Assembly: GCA_964036045.1 (NCBI GenBank)
Contig: OZ038378.1
Coordinates: forward strand, 40,673,228 to 40,737,227
Direction: 5' to 3'
Length of the DNA stretch: 64,000 bases
From: Eutreptiella sp. 'Long Island Sound 2002'
Lineage: Eukaryota; Euglenozoa; Euglenophyceae; Eutreptiales; Eutreptiaceae
Below are positions 22,091 through 32,931 of this stretch, piece after piece; positions within the stretch are counted from its first letter, which is position 1, and every line of letters begins with the position of its first letter. Under the pieces are notes generated by a model that did no database searches, had not been told where the DNA came from, and saw nothing but the letters and a program-made list of their open reading frames with translations. A program made the position numbers and the translations under genes.

Positions 22091-24446
22091 TGAAGCCGAT
22101 TCGGACCCCCGTGGCCATCCTGGGGTCACTTGGGGTGTGTATCTATGTGCCGGCAAGCCGCCATTGGCTGATATCATACTCTCCCATCCACCTGATCTAA
22201 CCCGATGTGATAGTGTGATAGGTTTGGCCATTCCGGCTATGAGCGGCCACATTCAGTACCGAGGCGCCGCCAGCGGAGATTTATATATCAGAATATCAGG
22301 AATCAACAGGGTTTTATTATCATAATGTTTCCGTAATTTTTCAGCCTTTCGTTCTGATAGTCAATGTATCGGCGACTGTCAGTTGGCTCGCGATTTTGCG
22401 TTAACCGATTGGTTAACTGTTATTTCCAGATATTTTGGCGGATATTCCGTTGAAGGGTCAGATCTCATCAGCAAAGGGTTCGTTGCTTCCGCAATTCTCT
22501 AAATAAGCACTCGAAATTTTAATCAGAATTTTTCGCGATGTCGAAATCGGATTTTCGACTTCGACATCGCCGCACTTGATTTGGACTTCTTCGAGTGGTC
22601 GTACGCCTTTCCCTATGTCCGAATCAGGTTTCCCTTATCCTTGTGACCCATTTGACTTGGAGATATAAGGGAAACAAAATCGAATCGTGGGACCACTTTG
22701 AAGGATCATATATACGCGCGAGTGTGAGGAACGAGAATAAGGAAGGTTGGGTTGCAAGCACCTTCGTCTCAACTTAATTTAGGAAGCATCAAACGCCTTT
22801 GGTGCGTACACATGCCCGGTGTAGCAAGGGATAATGGTCAAGAGGGTATAAAGTGATATATAACTCTTGGACCGTGCAACCGAATATTTTAATGCGACTT
22901 TCGAGTGTACCGCATGAGTGTTGGGGTTGCATAGATACTTTCCTTGGGTTCCTACGTATTTTTAACGTGAAGTTATGTCCATGGAGGGGCATGGCATATC
23001 ATGGTGGGAGCCATTTTTGAGGGTATGTTTTATATGCATGGTATATGTCTTGATATGCTCACGCCCATGTTATATATCTTCGTGTGGCCGAAGAGATGGG
23101 GAGCCATACGTGACAAGGGCTTTTCCCATGTCCCAATTGTGGATTTCAAAGCGCTAGACCAAGTCTACCGCGTATGTATTGCTCATGGTATGTTTGACAA
23201 AGAGATCCATGGGTGCACTCCCATTTTCATGGGGCATGTAGATATTAGTGGCGAGGGTATCTCCATGCGCCCGATTGGGGATCCAAGTGGGGGAATTGTT
23301 CGCAAATGGTTCCAATCATTTGTGTATTGAACCATGAGCGGATATCATGGGTGAGCATAGAGATATACTATCATGACAACTTTGAATTTGGTCATATTTT
23401 CATGTTTTTGACCTCAATTTTTGCTCATTTTTGCGTTTTGTGTACTCACCTGGTCAGCTAACAGCAAGAAGCCTATGGAGAGTCGAACCATGGTATGTTG
23501 TTCATATGTTGGCATATGCTTTGGAGTTGAACACCATCACATGCCGGATCGCGTACTCCATTTGGCTTGGCGCACGAAGGATCACAAGAATTGGTCTCAA
23601 AATCATGGGCTGACTTGGGCAGTGCGTGGCGCCCATATCCGAACGGGTTTCGAGGGTAAAGTGGGGATGTACATGGGCATTGGCCTTTGGTCTCTATCCT
23701 CCATGAAGAGTAGACTTCGATTCCATGCATGCTTGGAGCCTTCAGATAAGTGGTAACTTCAATTTTGAGCATATATGTGATATATGGCCAATATGGTGTG
23801 AATTGGCAGTTTTTTGGCATGTTATGAGTTCAAACTCATAGGTCATTTCTCTAAGCCCATTCGACTTCAAGTCCAACCAAGGTTATGTCAGGGTAGGGCA
23901 TGGTCCTGAGTGTCACTCTAGGCCATGACACGCCACCTCCCCTATTGGGCTAGGATTTAGAGGCTTGGGAGTGAACACATTTTTGGGGTTTGTGTAGTGA
24001 CTTTTGACACATGGCATTCAGCCATCTCGTTTGACCGGGTTCAGGGCAATATGTTGGTGAGTCAAGGGAAGGTCTTGAGTCCAGGGAATGAGGGGTTTAT
24101 GGCTGTGAGTGTGTATGTTTACCTCTTTCCCCAACTTTGCTTTATTTGTGTTCATATGCCAATTTCAGGGCTTTCTTCCTTGGTGCAAATCTTGTACATG
24201 CCCGCCATCGTGAGACAATCGATGTGCTGAACGAAAGCCCGCAGCCTGATTTGGATTGTGAATTGGGTTATTGCTGTACTTGTGGGATCTGGTTGCCATT
24301 CAGGGTTGAAGGAGGATTTTATTTTCTATATTTTTGGATTTGGACCCTGGAAATTGAGGATTGCAATCGTTGATCCGGAGTAAATCAGCAGGGGTTACAG
24401 GCGGAAGGGGCACAGCGGGGGCCGGTCCTGGTAGGGACCTTCTTTA
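22091..24446 (+). repeat. 5' LTR of copy B (2,356 bp)
   Basis: Begins TGAAGCC, ends CTTCTTTA and is followed directly by the primer-binding site. It holds a TATA-like box (22280-22289) and a 10-bp inverted repeat (22536-22545 with 22560-22569). A candidate leader intron runs from GTATGT at 23023 to TTTCAG ending at 24168. The last 86 bases belong to the gag frame, but here the start codon conserved in the other five LTRs reads TTG (24361-24363). Confidence 0.95.
22280..22289 (+). promoter_or_regulatory. TATA-like box in 5' LTR of copy B
   Basis: TTTATATATC is present at the same place, about 190 bases into the LTR, in every family-I LTR here (A 4256, B 22280, C 57802 on the minus strand, D 42293). 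It is the only strong TATA match in the first part of the LTR, so RNA probably starts shortly after it. That would leave a leader of about 2.1 kb before gag. Confidence 0.5.
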
Positions 24447-27400
24447 TGGTAGCAGAGGCTTACCTGCTGCCCCTACCAACCGCCGACCCGGGGACTTGGG
24501 CCCTTATGAGCCCTGCCCAAGTACGCCCCGGGTGCGTATTGTCGACTCGGTGGAGACCACGCCGGAGATTGGAGCCATAGAAGGACCGAGACGTTCAAGA
24601 GCATGGCGAACTCCGGAAGTTGAAGCCCGAAGAGAAGAACGACATTCGGGAAGAGGAGGACGTGACATGGAGGACCTGGTCTCCATGTGTGAGCGTCGCT
24701 GCCGAAAGGCATGCAACCTCGGCTCCGCCGCGGAGGACTCTGATGAGGCCTGCCATTCAGGCAGCAGTGGAGGACGGGCCCGGCGCTACCGGAAGCGCGG
24801 GTCACCCAAGTCCGCGGCAAGGGACGCCGGGGCTATGGACACGGACCCCAGCCCGGTCAGGCTGTGGGAATCCGAGGGGCACTCCCAGGGCTATCGGACA
24901 GCCCACGAGCCACCTTCGGAGTCGGAGATGTCCGCGCCGATCGCCAGGGCACAAACAGCCCCCGAGCCCGCCCTGCAGCACGACGCCGAGGGCTTGGAGA
25001 GGCCAGCCAGGGCCCGGACGGCACCTGTGCCCCGGCACACGGGACCAGAGACGGACGCCATCGGCGATACGCCCATGGGCGATGTGTCCGAGGTGCCGGG
25101 AACCTCGGGATGTGCTGAATCCGGCGGAAAGCACGCTGCGTGCCACTGCGAGCACGTGTCCTTCCTCATGGGCAAGTACCCGAAGATGGGGATGGACGCC
25201 ATCGTGCGTCACCTTGACCGCCTGGACAACGCTAAGGACGCTCTAGAGGAGGACGTCGCGGGGATCCTGGACGACCAGTCGGCCGCGGAGAACCACATGG
25301 AGGAGCTGCGAGCGGATCAGGCCCGGTACCGAGAGAATCTGGAGCTGGCCCTGCAGAAGCAGCAGCAAGTGGTGGACAGCCTCCTCCATTTAGTGGAGGA
25401 CATGTCGGGACGCCTGAGAAGGCTAGAGGAGCGACAGCCCCTCGCCTCGGGTCCGGAGCTCCCGGCAAAGCCGGCCGCGGTACAGCTGGTGGAGCGGGTT
25501 AAGACCCTCAGGAGCGCCATGGAGAAACCCATGGGCGGCCCTGCAGAGGCACCATACGCGCCTCCGCGTGTTGACCCGGGTGCGTTGCCGTTTGTTCCCC
25601 TATTCAGCGAATCCACAATGCTCGGGGAACACACGGCACCGGCTGGGTCCATGCAGGAAGGGCACGTAACCACGGACCCGAGGAGCCTGACGGTACAGAT
25701 GTCCCACGCCGCCCAGGATCTACCGATGACTACGACTGCCCATGCAGTTTATGCGGAAGAGAAGATCGAGATCCAGAACCAGACCATGCAGGGGCGAACC
25801 ATGGGAAGCGCCGACGGACATGGTCGAGGCCATCCGAGCGGAAACATGTGGGCGAAGGACCCCAATACGGGGATATGGACGGTCGATGGAGCAAGTCCTT
25901 CCCGCATTCCAAACCCCATGGGTTCAGGCCCAACTGGACCGCACTCCATGGAGGAGAGGGATGTACGGGGAGTGTACTCAAACCCCCCGGCCACAGGTGG
26001 TATCCGTCTCGGTGGAGTAATGGCTGGAGACGTCGGAGACGCCATCAGGATTGACGACCTCAGGGGAATCAAAATCCCCTACTACGATGGTAACCCCTCC
26101 AACCTGGATGACTTCATCCTGGAATAGGAGGATTTCGCCGAGGAGGTCGTCGGCGAGATGCGGGGAGCGCCGCGGGATAAGTGGGTATGCCGGACATTCC
26201 CACACCGGCTGGTGCAGGACCTGAAGGAGGAGCTGCGGGATCAGATCCGGGAAGGACTGATCAGGACGGAGCAGACCTGCCTCCAGTGGTTGGAGGATGA
26301 GGAGCGGGTGGACGCTCCGAATCAGAAGCTGGGGGAGCTGTGGTCCATTCCACTGCCGCTGGACCGCGGTGAGTTGCGGGTCCGGGAGTGGAACCGGTAT
26401 CTGCGGAAGTACCGCAGATGCCTCAAGCTGGTGGAAGACTGGAACGAGGCCAGTGAAATCCGCCACTTGCTGAAGGACGTCCTCCCCAGCAACTGGAAGA
26501 GGAGAGTGGAGGACGAGGAGAAGAAGCGTGCCAAGAAGCGGCTGGCGGTGCGGATCATGGCGGCGGAGGATACCCATGCGGGTATCATGGAGTTCTTCAG
26601 GAGGAACCTGGGCGAACCCAACCGGATGTTGGGACTGAAGAACGCCGTGTATGCGGAGGTGTTTGGAGACTCCATGGGGCAAAGGTTGTTGCGCCTCAAC
26701 AACGTGGAGTGGAGGCGCGGGGAGCCGCTGAGGATGCAGGTGATCTTCGCCCGCATGAGCCTGGACGAGATCGTGAAGTACATCACGGTGGAGTTGAAGC
26801 TCAATGCGAAGAACGAGGCCCACGTGCAGGATCGACATGGGCATGGACAACGAGGCCACCGAGAAGACCGCCATCATCGGGAGATCCAGGAGGACACGGC
26901 CAACTCCGCGGAGGATGGTAGTGGAAGTGGCCAAGACCACTGGTCCCGGGAGGATCACGAGGAGGCCCATTTCTTCGCGTTTGTGGCGCACAACGTGAAG
27001 AACAATGGGCAGGATCGGTCCAGATGGAGCCGGGCGGGACCAAGGGGCAAAGAGCCAAGGAGGATCGGGAACCCACCGCTCTCGTTCCGAGAGTACAGGT
27101 CTCAGCACGACGGGTGCTGGGTCTGTTATGGCAAGGGAAAAAACCATGCACACGACCACCGTCAGTGCAAGGTGTATGAGGCGGACAAGAAGGCCTACTT
27201 CGCCGCCCACCCCGAGAAGAAGCCCAAGGAGCAGCGGATTTCTGATTGGAAGGCGAAGGGCGGAGACGTGGGAAAAGGCCAAGGCAAAGGCCAAGGAAAA
27301 GGCGGAGGAAGAGGCTATGGTGGTGGACCTGGTCAAGACCGACGAGTGAGGTCGATCGAGGAAGTTGCCGAGGATATGTTGAGGACGTTGGAGGAACTCA

Positions 27401-27471
27401 AAGCCCAGCAACGTGGAGGACAAAGTCCTGGCGGATCGCAGCCGGAAGGGGCTGCGGGAAGCCAAGTCTAG
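24361..27471 (+). pseudogene. gag: Gag of copy B, starting inside the LTR; two UAG codons
   Basis: Gag forms the element's particle and packages its RNA. The frame opens in the LTR (24361), crosses the primer-binding site, and stays open except for TAG at 26125-26127 (Trp in copies C and D) and TAG at 27469-27471 (Trp in C, TAG also in D). It has a basic, Arg-rich N-terminal third and a long predicted coiled coil (about 25180-25440; heptad Leu pattern with many Glu/Arg). A Pro/Gly linker follows, then a capsid-like domain (about 26080-26700; YYDGNPSNLDDFILDWEDF-type start). A zinc knuckle C-x2-C-x8-H-x4-C lies at about 27117-27170, and a Gly-Lys basic tail at about 27270-27340. The first TAG makes this copy's Gag truncated. 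Confidence 0.9.
24447..24458 (+). other. Primer-binding site of copy B (initiator tRNA-Met)
   Basis: TGGTAGCAGAGG directly follows the LTR. It is the exact complement of the 3' end (CCUCUGCUACCA) of initiator tRNA-Met of the kind starting AGCAGAG. Copy C (55615-55626) and copy D (59655-59666) have the same 12 bases. In this family the site is also translated, because the gag frame runs through it. Confidence 0.85.
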
Positions 27472-30400
27472 AGGAGCCCCCACGGGAGTGGGACCTCGGA
27501 GGTCTCTCCTCCGAAAATCAGTGGAATCCCTGAGAAAGCCAAGGCACATCGGGTGCCAAAGAAGGCTCCGGAAGAGCCAAAACCACTGAGTTTCGCCACT
27601 CCCAACCCCTGGAGCGCCCTGCCAAGGGAAGTACATGTTGGTACGGGACATGGCAAGAAGGAAGGAGCGACCACGGAGAGCCCCGTGGACGGGCAGGACC
27701 AACCCAAGATCTACACCATCCATGACCATACCCTTGAAGTCCTGATGCACCCGGACGTGCTAGAGTTGCATGCCGTGAGAGTCGTCCATACACCTCATGG
27801 CGACGAGCGGCAGTTGCACTTGAAAGTGCGAGTACGGTGCGGACGAGAGGAGAAGGTGGTGGATGTGCTAGTGGATACGGGTGCCCAGGTGGGCCTGGTC
27901 CGGAGAGGGTTGTTCAAGGAGGAACTCCTGCAGCCCAGCCGGAGACTGGTCCGCCTGAAGGTCGGCAACGAAGAGATCATGGGTGGCGGCACCCATGAGG
28001 CCACCATCAGTATGGAATTCTGGGAGCATGAGCGCTTGAACCGCCCTGATCAGGCGAAGAGAAGCACTCTATCCGGGAACTTCTATGTGGCCGATATTAC
28101 CGATTGGGATATGATCATGGGGTATGACTTCATGGTGGCAAACGCCATTGGAGCCCTTCCCCATCGTGCAACGCTGGTCCGGGAGGATGATGAATGCCTC
28201 ACATGGCTGTCCACGGACTATGCATGCGGATCCTCCCAATGGAATGCTGAGGAAGAGGATCGGATCGTCCGAGCGGTGCAAGCTGTGGGTGCCAAGTCCA
28301 GAGGAGACCGCGGAGTTCAGCTCACGGAGTATGGAATGGCGCCGCAAGTGTACGCCAGGATGATTCAGACGCTGGGAGCTGAAGTGCCCGAGACGGACGT
28401 CTTCGCTTCCCGGGATGCCCCGCTTCTGCGGAAGTGTAGGAGGCATTGGCATCGAGGAGACTCAGCCTGGCACAGGCATTGGGGTTTGAAGGAGTGGGGG
28501 CCCATGTATTGGCATGGCTCCCTGGATAACACCAGACGTACGGTGGAGAAGATCGTCGCAGATAGGGCGAAGGGGATCCTGGTCATAACCGGCATAGGAT
28601 CCACCCCATGTCCGCTGGAGGGTCTCAAGTCGACGCTGGACTCCATCACCCTGAACGAGATGTCATTCGGGTCAGAGGATCAGCTGTTCATCGACGCCAA
28701 GGGTGTATCAATGCCCTCCCCGGGTCAAGCGTGGGGTACCAAGGCTTTCCTGGTGGATGGGGCGCAAGCCCAGCCCACGGGTGATGAAGCATTCATCCGT
28801 AGGGTGGAGGCGGTGCCCATGAAGGTCATGTTTGAGCCCAAGGAGGGGACGGATCAGCCAATTGATGGCATTGACGTCCTGTCCCACGCCGAGATCGACG
28901 ACGTCGTCAACTACATGCGGATGGGGATGCACGACCGTGTGGCAGCCAAGCAGAGGCGGGCCATGGTCACATCTCCGCATTGGTGGGATGACAAGATGTT
29001 GGTCGCCGGCAAGTACGAGAAGGATGAGTTCGTGGCGAGGGTCATGGATCACATCACGGACCAATACGATGGTCCGGTTGGGTCGGACCCACCAACGTGG
29101 GGTTTTCCAAGAGTGGGAACCGGTAGCGACGAGCACCAGCCCGAAGCCGCAAATTTTCGAAGATTATCGGTGGGAATCGCGACCCACGACGATGAAGACG
29201 GCATATCGGACGAGGAGAGGTCGGACTCGGACCCAGAAGAGGCCTATACCGCAGTGCGGTCGGTTGTATCGATACCGAAGCAAGCGGCTGAAGAGGCCCA
29301 GGAGAACCCGAAGGTCGCCGAGCTGAAGGAGAGGCTGATCAAGGCCTATCCGCGGCTATTCAGTGGCGTCGCCAACGAGAACCCTCCAGATCGTGGGAGG
29401 TTTGGTACAGCGAAGGTCAAGCTGAAGCCGGACCCGAAGATCTATCGTCATCGGGAGTACCAACTTCAGGGCGATCGGGCCGAGGCCATGAAGAAGCTGT
29501 TGGCCGAGTTCATTGAGCGGGGATGGATCGAACCCTCCGACAGTGAATGGGCCAGCCCAGCCTTCATCGTGCCCAAGAAGGAGAAGGGCGAGTGGAGGTT
29601 GGTGGTGGATTACAGGGGTTTGAACGAGCAGACCGAGCACGACTCGTACTCGCTTTCCCTGATCGACTCCATCCTCCAAAAACAGCAGAAAAAGCGGATC
29701 TTCACGGTGTTGGACCTGAAACACGGTTATCACCAGATGCCGCTGCACCCGGACTCCAGGCCCTGCACAGCGATGTCGACGCCGCTGGAGCCCATGCAGT
29801 GGAAAGTGGTGCCTATGGGCGCCAAGAATGGCAACGCCGCTTTCCAGCGCATGATGGAGGACCTACTCGGTCCTGTCCGGGGCTGTGCCGATCCCTTCGT
29901 GGATGACATCATCATCGGGTCCGGCACGGAGAACATGACTGAGGACGAGCTCATCGACGCGCATGAGAAGGATCTGCGCCGAGTGCTCAGCGAGTTGGAC
30001 AAGCACAACATGGTGTGCAAGCCCACCAAAGCCTCACTCTTCGTGAAGGAAGTGGAGTTCGCGGGTCACGTGGTTGGTCACGGGCAACGCCGTCCCATGC
30101 CTGGGAAGCTGGCGTCCCTGCACCACTGGGAGAAGCCCCAGACCATCAGCGAACTCCGGTCCTTCATGGGGTTCTGCAATCACTATTCGGGCTATGTCCG
30201 GATGTATGCAAAACTCTCGGGGCCGCTGCACAAGATGCTGCAGGTGGGGAAGTTCGATGGCCGGAAGGGGAGCAAGAAGAAGCTTGCCTGGACCCCTGAG
30301 GCTGAAGATGCGTTCAACCGCCTGAAGGAGCGACTCCTGGGGCAGTTGGGGCTGTTCCTGGTGGACCCGGACAAGGGATTCGTGCTACGGACAGACGCTT

Positions 30401-32538
30401 CGGACTATGCCGTGGGGGCAGTCCTCGAGCAAGTCCGGGACGACGGGACTCATGTTCCCGTGGCGTTTTGGAGCAGGATCCTGGCCGAGGGCCAACGCCG
30501 AACATGGACCGCGAGGGAGAAGGAGACATACGCCATTGTATGTGCGCTCAGGAAGTGGTCTGGTCACATCGAACTGCAGCCGGTAGTGGTTTGCACGGAC
30601 CACCAGTCCCTACAGAGCTGGCACAAGAAGCATGTCGACACCCCCTCAGGACCAGCGGCTAGAAGGGCCCGATGGCACGAGACGTTCGCCAAGTTCGACC
30701 TCAGCGTCGTGTACGTCCCGGGGAAGGACAACACTGTGATAGATTGCCTCAGTCGCTGGGCCTACCCCGCGGGCAAGGCGTGGATGGACATATCCAGCCA
30801 TGGCGACGCCGAAGAGACCGAGGAGGCCAAGCGCATCATCGAGATGGAGAAGGTCATGGAGCAAGAGGGGGTCAAGTGCTTTGTGGTGATGGCGAATCGT
30901 ACGGACCTGGCCAAGTTCCGGGGTGCCCGCGTCCGAGCTATTCGAGAGGAAACCCTCGAGCAATGGATGGTGGCCCCTGTAGAGCTGGTCAGGTCCGTGC
31001 TCACAGAGGACTGGTCGGATGACTACGCGGCATCCGAGCACTGGAGCAAGTACTGGAATGCCGTGAGCGCCCCGTCGGACGACGAATAGCCCGAGGGCTT
31101 GACCGAGGATGGCGACAAGTTGTTCCTCAAGGACAAGCTGCTGGTGCCCGAAAACCGGGTGGAGGAGCTCATTGACCATTGGCACAACGCCCAGCTCATG
31201 CACCCTGGCCGAGACAAGATGCAGCAGGACCTGGAGTGGCGTTTCAAGTTCCCTCCGGGATACTACGCCATTCTGGATAGGTACTGCAGCGACTGTGCCG
31301 TGTGTCGGGCCACGAAGAGCCCCAACCACTCCACAGCGGGCAACCCGGTGTACACGGCTATACCGGAGGCCCCTATGCGGTCCGTGGCCATGGATGTATT
31401 CGCCATGCCTGAGGTCACCGTGGAAGGAGAGACCTACGACTGTGTCATCCTGGCGGTGGATAGGCACAGTGGGTATATCGTGGCGGTCCCTGGCAAAAAG
31501 TCCAAGAAGAAGGACAAGAAGGACAAGCATGGAGTGGGGCTGCAGGCCAAGACCGTCGCTAATGCCATGATCAGGCATTGGCTGACGATTTTTGATGTCC
31601 CGGCTGTCATCTGCAGCGATCAGGGCAGTCAATTCGTGGGGACGTGGTTCAAGACGATGTGCAAGCACATGGGGATTCGGCACGCCAAGACCGTGGCGTA
31701 CCACAGCCGGTCAAATGGCTGTGCTGAGGTGGCCGGGCGGCAGATGTTCGAGAAGTTCCGCCAGCTGCACATTGACGAACCGGGCCGGAACTGGTATAAC
31801 TCGCTGTGGAGAGTGCTCCAAGTGTATCATGACCTTCCGGGACCCACTGGACTGTCGCCCCATTGCATCCTGTTCCTACGGGATCGAGTGTCACGCACTC
31901 TCCCGTGGATGAACCATGGCAAAGTGGCCCGGGATGCGAACGCCATGATGGCTGAGGCGGACGACACGGCGGCCAAGGTGTGCAAGGCACTTCAGGACGA
32001 GCATGATAAGAGGGCCAAGTACTTCAAGCAGGGAAAAGTCCAGAAGTATGCTCTCCAAGACACCGTGTGGGTGGAGCGGCACCACAAGGATGTCCTGTCC
32101 AGGCATCGGCAGGCATCCTGGTATGTGCCGGGGGTAATCGTCCGGAAGGTCGGGCAGGATGTGTATGCGGTTCGAGTGGGGGATAACAAGATCCTGGACC
32201 GCGATCATACCCAGCTTCGTCCCCGAGCACCAGACCCCAGCGGACGTCCCGTCACCTTCGAGTTCACGGCCGGCGATGTGGACTCGGACGACGAGGGTGA
32301 GGACGACGACTTCACCGCTGAGAAGATCCTGGCGGACAAGCCGGACCCGGGGACGCCTGGGGGTAGGCTTTATAAAGTCCGTTGGAAAGGATTCGCCGCA
32401 TCCAGGGACTCGTGGGAACCTCCGAGCAGTTTTGTGCCGAGGTACACCACGGTCTGGATGGACTACCTAAAGAAAAAGAATGTTTCTTTGGATATCAAGG
32501 ACGTATTGGTCCATTTGGTTGCTGCTGTAGCACCGTAA
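27472..32538 (+). pseudogene. pol: Protease-RT-RNase H-integrase-chromodomain of copy B, one UAG in pol
   Basis: Continues in the same frame as gag to the TAA at 32536-32538, so Gag-Pol is a single frame of about 2,725 codons. Order: aspartic protease (DTGAQ at about 27874); a linker domain with TDVFASRD at about 28392 that I discuss separately; RT (about 29450-30130, catalytic FVDD intact near 29900); RNase H (about 30360-30770); TAG at 31087-31089 where copies A and C have TGG; integrase HHCC finger (about 31170-31310); DDE core (about 31380-31790); and chromodomain (about 32310-32470). The TAG falls between RNase H and integrase and would remove integrase from the product. Confidence 0.92.
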
Positions 32539-32931
32539 TGGATCCCCCTTGGCATTTTGTTTGTTTCTGTGAATGGGGAGACAAGTGAGGGCGTTCATCC
32601 GGGGATTTTTCGGCCTTGATCGGCCATATACCCCCTTCACTCGATCTCCACATATATATTGCATTGTGGTATACTTATTTAGGTCGAACGACGACGTTTT
32701 TCTATCTTTGATCCCCTTCGTCCATGTTGTAGATCAAGAGGAGACCGGATATGGCGTAGGGCGCTGATTATCTGTGTCCTCACCCCTCTCTTGGGGCATG
32801 GGGGACGCCTACGACGTGTGTGGGGCCTCCATGTGTCCTTGGGACATGGAGGGGGGGGTTGGAGCCCATTGGGGTCCTCCCGTCCTCTCTTCATTGGTTT
32901 CCGAGCGGATACAACGCTCTGAGAAGGGGGG
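32539..32931 (+). other. 3' untranslated region and polypurine tract of copy B
   Basis: No gene. It matches 3668-4066 in copy A and ends with GAGAAGGGGGG (32921-32931) immediately before the 3' LTR. Confidence 0.85.

Noticed and set aside
25978-27750. 590-codon open frame on the minus strand, also its mirror at 52324-54105 plus
   Set aside because: It is exactly antisense to family-I gag in both copies and has no domain pattern. The GC-rich codon usage of gag leaves the opposite strand open.
24361-32538. UAG reassigned as a sense codon in this genome
   Set aside because: UAG sites in copy B line up with Trp (TGG) in sister copies, not with Gln, and are explained by single G-to-A changes; no other gene here uses UAG internally in a consistent way.
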